Of a stretch of 64,000 nucleotides of DNA, positions 1 to 6,497 are shown in pieces. Within the stretch, counting starts at the first letter, position 1. Each line of letters opens with the position of its first letter. The stretch covers positions 1,989,501-2,053,500 of the forward strand of contig NZ_CP032677.1 of NCBI RefSeq assembly GCF_003627215.1. The letters are read 5' to 3'. The position numbers and the translations under genes are program-made. The notes under the pieces are model-generated. The model was not told where the DNA came from and searched no databases. It saw only the letters and a program-made list of their open reading frames with translations. The stretch is from Pseudomonas sp. Leaf58. Lineage in GTDB: Bacteria; Pseudomonadota; Gammaproteobacteria; Pseudomonadales; Pseudomonadaceae.

Positions 1-413
1 GCCATGTCGAGTGGATCAGCATCCTGGATAGCAGGACCACGGTCATGTGCCGCATCCGTGACCGGCTGCCTTACACGCTGGGTACCTACAAGCCCATCGG
101 TCACAAGATCCCATGGCTAGCCGGCCCGGGCAGGCTGCACTTCTGCTGCCGGTCATCCAAGTGGCCGGTGCTTAAGAGCGCAAAAGAGCTTGGCATCACC
201 GACGCCGAGGCCATGGCATTGATGGACGGCCAGTCGCCCCAGCAGACGACATTCGGGGAGTGGCTGGAGCGTCAGCCAGCAGCGAGGCAGGATCGGATCC
301 TCGGGCCTGAGCGCGGCAAGCTGATGCGCCAGGGCAAGTTGAAGCTGCAGGACTTCTACAACGACAAGGGCAACTTCCTGAGGCTCGATGAGCTGCGGGA
401 TCGACTGCTATAG
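1..413 (+). CDS. Phage head morphogenesis protein (gp7/Mu gpF-like), C-terminal part
   Basis: The reading frame is open from the left edge (codons in phase from base 3), so the gene starts outside the window and only its last ~136 residues are seen. The stretch VEWISILDSRTT followed by a CR pair, a PIGH segment and a second cysteine pair resembles the metal-binding C-terminus of SPP1 gp7 / Mu gpF-type minor head proteins, which sit at the portal and are needed for head assembly. The tail (FYNDKGNFLRLDELRDRLL) is typical of Pseudomonas siphophage versions. It is followed by a terminator and the scaffold-like gene, the usual head-gene order. Family assignment is from motif memory. Confidence 0.75.
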   Translation, partial: HVEWISILDSRTTVMCRIRDRLPYTLGTYKPIGHKIPWLAGPGRLHFCCRSSKWPVLKSAKELGITDAEAMALMDGQSPQQTTFGEWLERQPAARQDRILGPERGKLMRQGKLKLQDFYNDKGNFLRLDELRDRLL

Positions 414-460
414 CCCGCGCCACAAAACACCAAGCGCCATTTCGTGGCGCGCAATTCCAG

Positions 461-486
461 AGCCTCGCCCAGTGCGGGGCTTTTTC
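461..486 (+). terminator. Rho-independent terminator after head gene
   Basis: An 8-bp stem (461-468 with 474-481, one G-T pair) with a 5-base loop is followed directly by TTTTTC. It lies between the head protein and the scaffold-like gene. A second 6-bp hairpin (434-450, GCGCCA/TGGCGC) just upstream has no T-tract. Confidence 0.75.
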
Positions 487-563
487 ATGCCTGCGGTTCG
501 GATGGACGGGGCGACCTGGGGCCGGATGGCTCACCAACAGGCCGGATGGCCCAGAGAGACGAG

Positions 564-1310
564 ATGAAACTCAAGACTGTTGAAGTGGATGGTAAGCAGT
601 ACGCAGTGATCGAAGACGGGAAACCAGTCTATGTGGAAGACGACGGCAAAGAAGTCGCCTTCGACGCAGTGGGCACCCGTAACACCATCACCCGGCTGAA
701 CGCCGAGGCCAAGTCGCATCGCGAGCGTGCCGATGGATTCGAGAAGGTCGCCAAGGCCTTCGAGGGCATCGAGGATGCTGCCGCTGCGCGCAAGGCCCTG
801 GAAACTGTCGCCAATCTCGACGCCAAGAAGCTGGTGGATGCCGGCGAGATCGAGAAGGTGAAGGGCGAGATCAGCAAGGCCTTCCAGACCCAGCTGGACG
901 AAGCCAACACCAAGGCGCAGACCTTCGAGCAGCAGCTGTATGCCGAGAAGATCGGCGGGAGCTTTGCCCGTTCCCAGTTCATCGCCGAGAAGATGGCTGT
1001 GCCGGCTGACATGGTTCAGGCCACCTTTGGCAGCAACTTCAAGATCGAGGAAGGCAAGGTCGTCGCTTATGACGCCCAAGGCCAGAAGGTCTTCAGTCGC
1101 TCCCGTCCAGGCGAACTGGCCGACTTCAACGAAGCGCTCGAGACTCTCGTCTCGCAGTACCCCCATCGTGACCACATCTTGAAGAGCTCCGGCGCCAATG
1201 GTGGCGGCGCTCCAAATGGCGGTGGCCAGCACAAACCTACGAAGGGCAACTTCGGTGGCTCCAAGGCAGAGCGCCTGGAAGCCATCAAGGGCCTGACCGC
1301 AAGCGAATAA
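564..1310 (+). CDS. Phage scaffold-like coiled-coil protein (DUF6651 type)
   Basis: A 248-residue acidic protein. The ATG at 564 is chosen because it follows a purine-rich AGAGAGACGAG stretch; the frame extends upstream without another credible start. Residues ~45-140 are rich in Lys, Glu and Ala and probably form a coiled coil. The C-terminus has a Gly-rich linker and a basic tail, as in phage scaffolding proteins, whose C-terminus contacts the capsid protein. It lies 9 bases before the capsid-derived frame, as expected for a scaffold that organises capsid assembly. Assignment rests on context and composition rather than catalytic motifs. With no intact capsid gene beside it, it is probably a relic. 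Confidence 0.6.
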   Translation: MKLKTVEVDGKQYAVIEDGKPVYVEDDGKEVAFDAVGTRNTITRLNAEAKSHRERADGFEKVAKAFEGIEDAAAARKALETVANLDAKKLVDAGEIEKVKGEISKAFQTQLDEANTKAQTFEQQLYAEKIGGSFARSQFIAEKMAVPADMVQATFGSNFKIEEGKVVAYDAQGQKVFSRSRPGELADFNEALETLVSQYPHRDHILKSSGANGGGAPNGGGQHKPTKGNFGGSKAERLEAIKGLTASE

Positions 1311-1319
1311 GGAGGCCCA

Positions 1320-1910
1320 ATGGCCCTTTCGAACATGAAGGTGTTCAACGAATACCTCAAACGCACCACCATCGAGACCCTGGCCCAGGACGTCGAGAAG
1401 TTCAACGCATCTTCGGCCGGCGCCATCCGCCTTACCACCCAGGGCATCGACGGCGACTTCCTCCAGGAATCGTTCTGGGCTGGCCTTCACGGCGCCCAGC
1501 GTCGTGTCGACCGCTACGCTGCCAACGGCAACCAGGCGTCTACCCCGCTGTGCACGACCGAGGATGGCCGCACGCTTACCTTCATTGCGATGGCCATGGA
1601 CCTGGCCCTGCCCAAGAACGACAACAGTGCATTCCAGAACCTGGTGCTGGGCCTGGACAACGTGACCGGCGAAGTGCAGGAGGTCGTGGAGGAGGCCAAG
1701 GCGGCCGACGAGCGCTTCATTATCACTTTCCGGCGCTATCTGGCCGAGGACCTGACGTTCCCGCAAGAGCGGTACCGCATGACGCTGCTCAGCCGGGAAT
1801 ATGAAGACGACGTGGCCAAGCTCACCGCCGGATTCTTCGACCTGCTCAACACCAACGGTCTGCGCACCGTGCTGACCACCACCCTGGCACCTGGCCTGAA
1901 GTACCTCTAA
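1320..1910 (+). pseudogene. Major capsid N-terminus fused to DUF1833 phage protein C-terminus (deletion chimera)
   Basis: The 196-residue frame has two unrelated halves. Residues 1 to ~77 (MALSNMKVFNEYLK... through AQRRVDRYAANG) match the start of a Pseudomonas siphophage major capsid protein, normally several hundred residues. From about residue 78 (near base 1551) the sequence changes to TEDGRTLTFIAMAMDLALP, a DNVTGE segment and FRRYLAEDLTFP, which resemble the DUF1833 phage protein encoded among late tail genes. The simplest reading is an in-frame deletion that removed the rest of the capsid gene and the intervening morphogenesis genes. The start is the ATG behind AAGGAGGCCCA. No function is expected. 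The two family names come from recognition and should be confirmed by search. Confidence 0.7.
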
Positions 1911-1912
1911 TC

Positions 1913-2074
1913 ATGATCGAGAAATTCATGCGCGCCGGGGTGCGCGACTCCATCGACATCTCCAAGCCGCAGGTGCTGCGTGAGGCCGTGCTGGGCATCA
2001 TCGTCCATGAGAACGGCGGCAACCCCTACAAGCCTGAGGTGATCGACGAGGGTGTGCGGAGGGCGCTGGTGTGA
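1913..2074 (+). pseudogene. Endolysin C-terminal remnant
   Basis: This 53-residue frame starts two bases after the chimera's stop. From residue ~13 it reads SIDISKPQVLREAVLGIIVHENGG...PYKPEVIDEGVRRAL in part, resembling the extreme C-terminus of Pseudomonas phage lysozyme-like endolysins (pattern HENG..PY...I..GV..AL). The catalytic domain is absent. The first ~11 residues may belong to another gene, perhaps the start of the NlpC/P60 tail gene that commonly follows DUF1833; that is a guess. The stop overlaps the GTG of the Rz gene by four bases (GTGA), the normal coupling in a lysis cassette, which supports a lysis-gene origin. Confidence 0.55.
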
Positions 2075-2583
2075 ACTGGCTCGGCGCGGTGCCGGCCTGG
2101 TGCTGGTGGCTGATCGCGCTGGTGCTGGTAGCCGGCGGCCAGCAGTGCCGGGTGGTGGTTGCCCAGGGCGAAGCCAGCACAGCGCGAGGCGATCTGGCCG
2201 ACTACCGCGTGCAGGTGGCCGAGCGCGACCGGCGCGCCGCGGCTCAGAGCAGAACCGAAGAACAGCGCCGCCAAGCCTTGGCGGACGAGGAGGGTGAGAG
2301 TGCACGCAAGAAACTGGAACTGGCCCGAGGCCGGGCCGCTGCTGCTGAGTCTGCTGCTGGCGGGCTGCGCGGGGAAATCGAACGACTGCGCAATGGCAGA
2401 GCGGCAACCTGCGGTGCCATCGCTAGCCAGCAGCGCCAGGCAGGAACCTCTGCCGTTGTGGTGCTTGGGGGATTGCTTGAAGAGTCTGACCGAATGGCGG
2501 GCAGCTGCGCAGCAGCGCTTGAGCGAAGTCGAATAGCTGGCCTGGCGTGCGAGGCTGTGGTTGAACGGATGAAGGGTCCGTAG
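2071..2583 (+). CDS. Rz-like i-spanin (DUF2514 family)
   Basis: A 170-residue protein with an N-terminal membrane segment (WCWWLIALVLVAG, residues ~11-23) and a long Arg/Glu/Ala-rich region (~35-110) predicted to be coiled coil. This is the layout of inner-membrane spanins of the Rz type, which with Rz1 fuse inner and outer membranes at the last step of phage lysis. The GTG start overlaps the stop of the endolysin remnant, so translation is probably coupled. A second lysis gene is nested in the +2 frame (2300-2536). The C-terminus resembles DUF2514 proteins of Pseudomonas prophages. It appears intact although the endolysin is not. Confidence 0.7.
   Translation: MNWLGAVPAWCWWLIALVLVAGGQQCRVVVAQGEASTARGDLADYRVQVAERDRRAAAQSRTEEQRRQALADEEGESARKKLELARGRAAAAESAAGGLRGEIERLRNGRAATCGAIASQQRQAGTSAVVVLGGLLEESDRMAGSCAAALERSRIAGLACEAVVERMKGP
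2300..2536 (+). CDS. Rz1-like o-spanin lipoprotein nested out of frame in Rz
   Basis: A different frame inside the Rz gene encodes a 78-residue protein starting at GTG 2300, six bases after a strong AGGAGG (2288-2293). It begins MHARNWNWPEAG and has a hydrophobic stretch ending in LLAGC, so Cys23 would be the lipidated residue of a signal-peptidase II site. The rest is short and contains Pro and Cys. Nested Rz1 genes are known in lambda and many Pseudomonas phages, where Rz1 is the outer-membrane partner of Rz. The good ribosome site and lipobox make a chance frame unlikely. A GTG at 2294 in the same frame is an alternative start. Confidence 0.65.
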   Translation: MHARNWNWPEAGPLLLSLLLAGCAGKSNDCAMAERQPAVPSLASSARQEPLPLWCLGDCLKSLTEWRAAAQQRLSEVE

Positions 2584-2587
2584 GCAG

Positions 2588-2624
2588 AAAAAACGAAGCC
2601 CCGGATGCTGGCGTCCAGGGCTTC
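2588..2624. terminator. Hairpin flanked by A-tract (terminator-like)
   Basis: GAAGCCC (2595-2601) pairs with GGGCTTC (2618-2624). An A6 run at 2588-2593 would be the U-tract for transcripts read leftward. It lies just after the lysis cassette. On the + strand it lacks a T-run, so direction is uncertain. Confidence 0.5.
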
Positions 2625-2729
2625 TAGCTATCTTGGTCCCTATGAGTGGCAAGCTAGCGTGGCGAGATAGTATCAGCGCGAGCCCTGAGAGTCACCCGGG
2701 GCCCGGCATGCATACCCGATGGCCTTCTA

Positions 2730-2756
2730 TACTCTGCCGATCAACTGATCAGAGTA
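2730..2756. promoter_or_regulatory. 27-bp imperfect palindrome upstream of 2764 gene
   Basis: The arms TACTCTG (2730-2736) and CAGAGTA (2750-2756) enclose a second dyad, GATCA/TGATC (2739-2743 and 2746-2750). It ends 7 bases before the TTG start at 2764. An operator or a 5' stem that controls translation are both possible. No named regulator consensus is recognised. Confidence 0.4.
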
Positions 2757-2763
2757 TGGCATT

Positions 2764-2988
2764 TTGGACAAGCGCACCTTCATTGGAATGGTCGAGGCCG
2801 GTGAGCCGCTAATTCAGCAGGCTGTCGACGCTATGCGCGAATATCACCAAGCTCAGGATCGAGGCGCGCCGGCAGAAGAGGTCGAGCGCCTGCGCCTCCT
2901 GGCGGAGTCGCTGTTCCAGGTCGTGTCCGATTACCAGCTTCGGGTGATCGCCAAGGCGCGCGGCAAGGAATTGCCACCACTGCACTAA
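2764..2988 (+). CDS. Small hypothetical prophage protein
   Basis: A 74-residue, probably all-helical protein (MDKRTFIGMVEAGEPLIQQA...), with charged residues throughout and no signal peptide or membrane segment. The only start in frame near the upstream stop is TTG at 2764; the nearby ATG at 2756 is in another frame. No clear ribosome site is seen. Position between the lysis genes and the integrase, and similarity in feel to small prophage proteins of Pseudomonas, suggest an accessory phage gene. No function can be assigned. Confidence 0.5.
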   Translation: MDKRTFIGMVEAGEPLIQQAVDAMREYHQAQDRGAPAEEVERLRLLAESLFQVVSDYQLRVIAKARGKELPPLH

Positions 2989-3030
2989 CCCGCTGATCGG
3001 CAATTGCCCGCAGGCTGGGCCATCTATACG

Positions 3031-3052
3031 ATACTGTGTTTTTGTACAGTAT
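3031..3052 (+). promoter_or_regulatory. LexA (SOS) box
   Basis: CTGTGTTTTTGTACAG (3034-3049) fits the gamma-proteobacterial LexA rule CTG-N10-CAG. The symmetry extends to perfect 7-bp arms, ATACTGT/ACAGTAT (3031-3037 and 3046-3052). It ends 9 bases before the ATG at 3062, so LexA bound there would block transcription or its start. This predicts DNA-damage induction of the two genes that follow. Confidence 0.75.
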
Positions 3053-3061
3053 CGGTGCCGC

Positions 3062-3370
3062 ATGTATTTCCTACTCGTTCGCCGCCGCGTGAATGGCGTG
3101 GCCATCCCTTCCAATCAGCTCACCAAGGTCCGCGCGCTGCGTGCTGACATCCACATAGGCGACCACCACAGCGAAATTCTAGGCAGGGTGGCCACCCAGG
3201 CCTGGGTGTTCAATCCGACGCCCGGACCCGACATCATCCCGCGCCTTCACGACGCCAAAGTCAACGGCATGGCCCAGCTCGGGATGAACATCAACGGCGT
3301 GGAGGAGATCGACGGCGTGCTGTACGCGCAGTCGTGGTGGTGCAGGGCGGTGGGTGATTATGGCAACTAA
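3062..3370 (+). CDS. Hypothetical protein under LexA control
   Basis: A 102-residue protein ([20 protein letters not shown]...), with several tryptophans near its C-terminus ([12 protein letters not shown]) and no signal peptide. No family recognised. The ATG at 3062 lies directly behind a near-ideal LexA box, so the gene should be SOS-induced, as is common for prophage functions tied to induction or to host DNA-damage responses. Its end overlaps the next gene by 11 bases, so the two are probably co-transcribed and translationally coupled. The role is unknown. Confidence 0.6.
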   Translation: MYFLLVRRRVNGVAIPSNQLTKVRALRADIHIGDHHSEILGRVATQAWVFNPTPGPDIIPRLHDAKVNGMAQLGMNINGVEEIDGVLYAQSWWCRAVGDYGN

Positions 3371-3563
3371 TCTGCCGCAGGCTTGGCTGGCCGAGCTGGG
3401 CGATCAGGTTGCCCTGGTAACCGATCCTGACGGACGTGCGGCCGTGCTCAGTGAGATGGCTTATGCCGCTCGCCGGCGGCGGGATGTGGACGACGGCGAT
3501 CTGGTCGACATGCTCGAGCTTGCCGAGGCGGCCAGGATGTGGGCGCTCCAGGAGCACGAATGA
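3360..3563 (+). CDS. Small hypothetical protein, second gene of SOS cassette
   Basis: The ATG at 3360 gives 67 residues ([20 protein letters not shown]...); a GTG at 3354 in the same frame would add two. The protein is short, acidic and helical with no membrane segment. It overlaps the preceding LexA-controlled gene by 11 bases and ends 13 bases before the 3' end of the convergent integrase gene. No family is recognised. It probably belongs to the same prophage transcript. Confidence 0.55.
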   Translation: MATNLPQAWLAELGDQVALVTDPDGRAAVLSEMAYAARRRRDVDDGDLVDMLELAEAARMWALQEHE

Positions 3564-3576
3564 TCCTGGCGACGAA

Positions 3577-4755
3577 CTAGCCTTTTGGCGGCAGAACCAT
3601 GTCAGCCCAGGTCTGCATCATCTCGCGGCGCTGCTCTATATAGGTGGCGTGGTTGTACACGTCCCGGATCGCGCTGCTGTCGGCATGGGCAAGCTGCCGC
3701 TCGATCCAATCCTTGTTGTAGCCGCGGCTGTTCATTTCCGTGGAAAACAGGTGTCGGAAACCGTGGGGAGACTGTCGGCCTGTATACCCGCACCGGTCGA
3801 GCAGGTTGACCGCGTAGTTGATGCCGATCGGGCGCACAGCATCGGAACGGTTCGGGAACACGTATTTCATCCCCCCAGAGATCGGCAGCATTGAGCGCAG
3901 GATATCCACCGCCTGGCGCGACAGCGGCACTACGTGCTCGCGGCGCATCTTCATCTTGCTGGCAGGGATGGACCAGGTCGCCGTGTCTAGGTCGATCTCC
4001 GCCCATTCGGCCTTGCGCACCTCAGCTGGTCGGCATGCCGTGAGGATCAGCAGCTTGGTGGCGCACTGCAGCTGCAAACCTGACTGGCTGTCCTCGATGG
4101 CCTTGATGATGGTGGGCATCTCGGAGAAGGCCATGAACGGACGGTGTTTGTGCGGCGCCATCTTCTCGGTGACAGTGTGCATTTCCGCCGTGGGGTTGTT
4201 CTCGATCATGCCCGTGGCGATTGCATACCGGAACACCTGGCCCATCCACTGCCTCGTCTTGACTGCTGTGGTGACCGATCCGCGGCGCTCAATCCGGCGA
4301 ATGAGCGTGATCACGTCGGATCGCTTGATGGAATCGATCTGGCGCAGGCCGAAGGCCGGTAGTACATCCAGCTCCATCGCATTCGAAATGATCTTGACCG
4401 TCGATTCGGTCAGGCTTCCCTTCCTGAATTCCAGCCATTCGTCATAGACGCGGCGGAATGTCCTCTCCTGGGCGCCCAAGCGCTCTGTCTTCTTCGTCCT
4501 CCTTGATTCGCGCGGGTCTATCCCCTGCGCAACCTCTTCGCGCGCCTCATCCCTCCGCGCACGCGCCTCCTTCAATCCGATCTCTGGATAAGTCCCAAGC
4601 GAAATCCTGGCCTGCTTGCCTAGCCAAGTGAACCTGAAGTGCCAGCTCTTTACGCCGGTGTCGGCGATGTACAGCGTGAGCCCGAGCGAGTCCGCAAGGG
4701 TGTAGCCCTTTTCCCGGGGCTTGGCCTGCCTGGCCGCGGTGTCCGTGAGCGCCAC
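3577..4755 (-). CDS. Tyrosine recombinase / prophage integrase (P4 type, DUF4102)
   Basis: A 392-residue site-specific recombinase. The N-terminus (residues ~1-85, including ISLGTYPEIGLKEAR) is the DUF4102 arm-type DNA-binding domain of P4-family integrases, followed by a core-binding SAM-like domain (~95-190) and the catalytic domain. The catalytic set is visible: Arg242 in TACRPAEVR, His331 and Arg334 in HGFRHLFS, His357 in LAHADSS, and the nucleophile Tyr372 in NHATYIEQRR. The length is normal and the frame intact. It is read leftward toward the phage genes, so its 5' side (4756 onward) should face one attachment site. It may still be active although the prophage is not. Confidence 0.9.
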   Translation of the reverse strand: MALTDTAARQAKPREKGYTLADSLGLTLYIADTGVKSWHFRFTWLGKQARISLGTYPEIGLKEARARRDEAREEVAQGIDPRESRRTKKTERLGAQERTFRRVYDEWLEFRKGSLTESTVKIISNAMELDVLPAFGLRQIDSIKRSDVITLIRRIERRGSVTTAVKTRQWMGQVFRYAIATGMIENNPTAEMHTVTEKMAPHKHRPFMAFSEMPTIIKAIEDSQSGLQLQCATKLLILTACRPAEVRKAEWAEIDLDTATWSIPASKMKMRREHVVPLSRQAVDILRSMLPISGGMKYVFPNRSDAVRPIGINYAVNLLDRCGYTGRQSPHGFRHLFSTEMNSRGYNKDWIERQLAHADSSAIRDVYNHATYIEQRREMMQTWADMVLPPKG

Positions 4756-5003
4756 TAGTACATTGCCTCTCGCTGTGTGATGGATGTACTGGATGATGTA
4801 CTACGTTGTTGGCATTGGGAAGGTACAGAGTGGTACGCGGCGATACGCCAATGACGCCGGTTTTAGGGCGTCATGGCTGTTTGTGGTATCGCTCGGTTTT
4901 CGGCGGGAATCCATAGTGGAATCTTTGAAAATTTCCACGCGGGGTTAGCTCTGTGTGAATCAAGAATGCGCGCAGTTTACCAGTTCGCCTCGATATCTTC
5001 AGC

Positions 5004-5049
5004 GCCTATCAGATCGAGCGCCGCCCGCGCGGCGCCCGATTTGATAGGC
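5004..5049. repeat. 46-nt near-perfect stem-loop
   Basis: The outer arms GCCTATCA/TGATAGGC (5004-5011 and 5042-5049), a middle ATCG/CGAT and inner arms GCGCCGC/GCGGCGC (5018-5024 and 5029-5035) form a long stem closed by a 4-base loop. There is no T-tract after it. It does not resemble the REP elements elsewhere in the window. It could be a terminator, a processing site or an integration-related structure. Confidence 0.5.
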
Positions 5050-5095
5050 ACCGTCTCTCCTGCGCCATGCACCTGGCCGCTGATCGCCTCATTGC

Positions 5096-5166
5096 AAAAC
5101 AGCTGCGCTATCATGCCGCCAGCTGTTTTCAGGTTGAATTAAGGACTGGGGGTTTATCTTAACCCC
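5096..5166. promoter_or_regulatory. Two inverted repeats upstream of PepSY operon
   Basis: AAAACAGCTG (5096-5105) and CAGCTGTTTT (5120-5129) are perfect 10-bp arms 14 bases apart, able to act as a two-way terminator or operator. GGGGTT/AACCCC (5149-5154 and 5161-5166) lies 37 bases before the ATG at 5203. The operon encodes its own OmpR-type regulator, so autoregulatory binding here is plausible but unproven. Confidence 0.4.
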
Positions 5167-5202
5167 GTAGACAACTTGCACAGTTCTCAGGAGAGAAGAA
5201 CG

Positions 5203-5514
5203 ATGAAAAACTTGACTGCCCTGTTCACCGTCGCCGCCGCCCTTGCCCTGGGCGCCCATTCCGCCATTGCCAAGGACGTGCAGCCCGACGAAGTGGTCAA
5301 ACTGGTCAACGCCAAGACCGTCAAGTCGCTGGACGAACTCAAGGCCGCCGCCGTGGCTAAGCACCCGGGCGCCACCGTCACCGACTCCGAGCTTGAAGAC
5401 GAGTACGGCCGCTACATCTACAAGGTCGAGCTGCGCGACACGCAGAACGTCGAATGGGACGTAGCGCTGGACGCCAAGACCGGTGAAGTACTGAAGGACG
5501 AGCGGGACAACTGA
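5203..5514 (+). CDS. PepSY domain periplasmic protein
   Basis: A 103-residue protein with a Sec signal peptide (MKNLTALFTVAAALALGAHS, cleavage near IA-KD) followed by one PepSY domain, recognisable in KHPGATVTDSELEDEYGRY and the closing DAKTGEVLKDE. PepSY domains are thought to bind or inhibit proteases or sense conditions in the periplasm. The ATG at 5203 has an AGGAGAG site; an in-frame ATG at 5176 lacks one. Its stop overlaps the next PepSY gene (TGATG), and the two-component genes follow without gaps, suggesting that the PepSY pair is an input or output of that system. Confidence 0.85.
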   Translation: MKNLTALFTVAAALALGAHSAIAKDVQPDEVVKLVNAKTVKSLDELKAAAVAKHPGATVTDSELEDEYGRYIYKVELRDTQNVEWDVALDAKTGEVLKDERDN

Positions 5515-5828
5515 TGATCCACGCACCGCGGTCGGCGCGCTACCTGACACTGGCGCTGCTGGTCGTCTGCTCGCTGGCGGTCGCCCGCGACCTTGACCAG
5601 GACGAAGCCCTGGCGCTGCGCCAGAAGGGCACTATCCTGCCGCTTGAACAGCTGCTGGCAACCGCCCTGGGGCGTCACCCCGGGGCGCGATTGCTGGAGG
5701 CCGAGCTGGAGCAGGACGACGATCGCTACGAATATGAAGTCGAATTGCTGACGGCTGAAGGTGTGGTGCGCGAAATCAAACTCGACGCCAGCACTGGCGC
5801 CCTGCTCAAAGACGAGGAAGACGACTGA
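5514..5828 (+). CDS. PepSY domain periplasmic protein, second copy
   Basis: 104 residues. It has a signal peptide (hydrophobic core YLTLALLVVCSLAVA) and a PepSY domain very like that of the preceding gene (GRHPGARLLEAELEQDDDRY, DASTGALLKDEED), so the pair probably arose by tandem duplication. The start codon overlaps the previous stop, and the stop is directly followed by the ATG of the response regulator. The very acidic C-terminus is shared by both copies. The role is inferred only from the domain and the operon. Confidence 0.85.
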   Translation: MIHAPRSARYLTLALLVVCSLAVARDLDQDEALALRQKGTILPLEQLLATALGRHPGARLLEAELEQDDDRYEYEVELLTAEGVVREIKLDASTGALLKDEEDD

Positions 5829-6497
5829 ATGCGACTGTTGCTTGTCGAGGACAACGTGCCACTGGCCGATGAACTGACCGCGGGCCTGCAGCGTCAGGGC
5901 TACGCCGTGGACTGGCTGGCCGACGGCCGTGACGCGGTGTATCAGGGTCAAAGCGAACCTTACGACCTGATCATTCTGGACCTCGGCTTACCGGGCTTGC
6001 CGGGCTTGGAAGTACTGGCCCAGTGGCGTGCCGCCGGCCTTGCTACGCCAGTGCTGATCCTCACCGCCCGTGGCTCGTGGGCCGAGCGCATCGAGGGGCT
6101 TAAAGCGGGGGCCGATGACTACTTGAGCAAACCCTTCCACCCCGAAGAGCTGCAGCTGCGCATCCAGGCGTTGCTGCGCCGTGCCCGTGGCCTGGCCAAC
6201 CGGCCGACGCTGGAAGCAGCCGGGCTGCACCTGGACGAAAGCCGCCAGTGCGTGAGCCGCGACGGCGTGGATATCCAGCTGACCGCCGCCGAGTTCCGCT
6301 TGTTGCGCTACTTCATGCTGCATCCGCAGCAGATCCTGTCCAAAAGCCACCTGGCCGAACACCTCTACGACGGCGAGACCGAGCGTGATTCCAATGTGCT
6401 GGAAGTGCACGTCAACCACTTACGGCGCAAGCTCGGCCGCAGTGTGATCGAGACCCGCCGCGGGCAAGGGTACATCTACGCCGGGAGCACTGCGTGA
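5829..6497 (+). CDS. OmpR/PhoB-family response regulator
   Basis: 222 residues. The receiver domain (1-~115) carries the acidic pair Glu7/Asp8, the phosphorylation site Asp51 in [10 protein letters not shown] and the conserved Lys in LSKPFH. The C-terminal winged-helix DNA-binding domain (~125-220) ends with NHLRRKLG and RGQGYIY, typical of the OmpR class closest to QseB/PmrA/PhoP regulators. It starts at the base after the second PepSY stop, and its own stop overlaps the kinase start (GTGA). Likely targets include its own operon, where dyads lie upstream of 5203. Confidence 0.92.
   Translation: MRLLLVEDNVPLADELTAGLQRQGYAVDWLADGRDAVYQGQSEPYDLIILDLGLPGLPGLEVLAQWRAAGLATPVLILTARGSWAERIEGLKAGADDYLSKPFHPEELQLRIQALLRRARGLANRPTLEAAGLHLDESRQCVSRDGVDIQLTAAEFRLLRYFMLHPQQILSKSHLAEHLYDGETERDSNVLEVHVNHLRRKLGRSVIETRRGQGYIYAGSTA

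Larger units (their letters stand above)
4756..5202. other. Non-coding junction region between integrase and chromosome (candidate att region)
   Basis: There is no credible gene in these 447 bases. The stretch upstream of the integrase has a near repeat of GATGTACT (4783-4790 and 4795-4802) and a hairpin ATGACGCC/GGCGTCAT (4851-4858 and 4867-4874), which could be integrase arm sites or its promoter. The right part holds three separate dyads before the PepSY gene. No tRNA or tmRNA 3' end is visible, so the attachment core cannot be placed. Confidence 0.45.

Noticed and set aside
531..1766. 411-residue open frame on the minus strand
   Set aside because: It lies antisense to the scaffold-like gene and the chimera, has no ribosome site, and mirrors their codon pattern.
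4873..5142. 89-residue frame in the integrase-PepSY gap
   Set aside because: It runs through the large stem-loop and an inverted repeat, has no ribosome site and no recognisable features.
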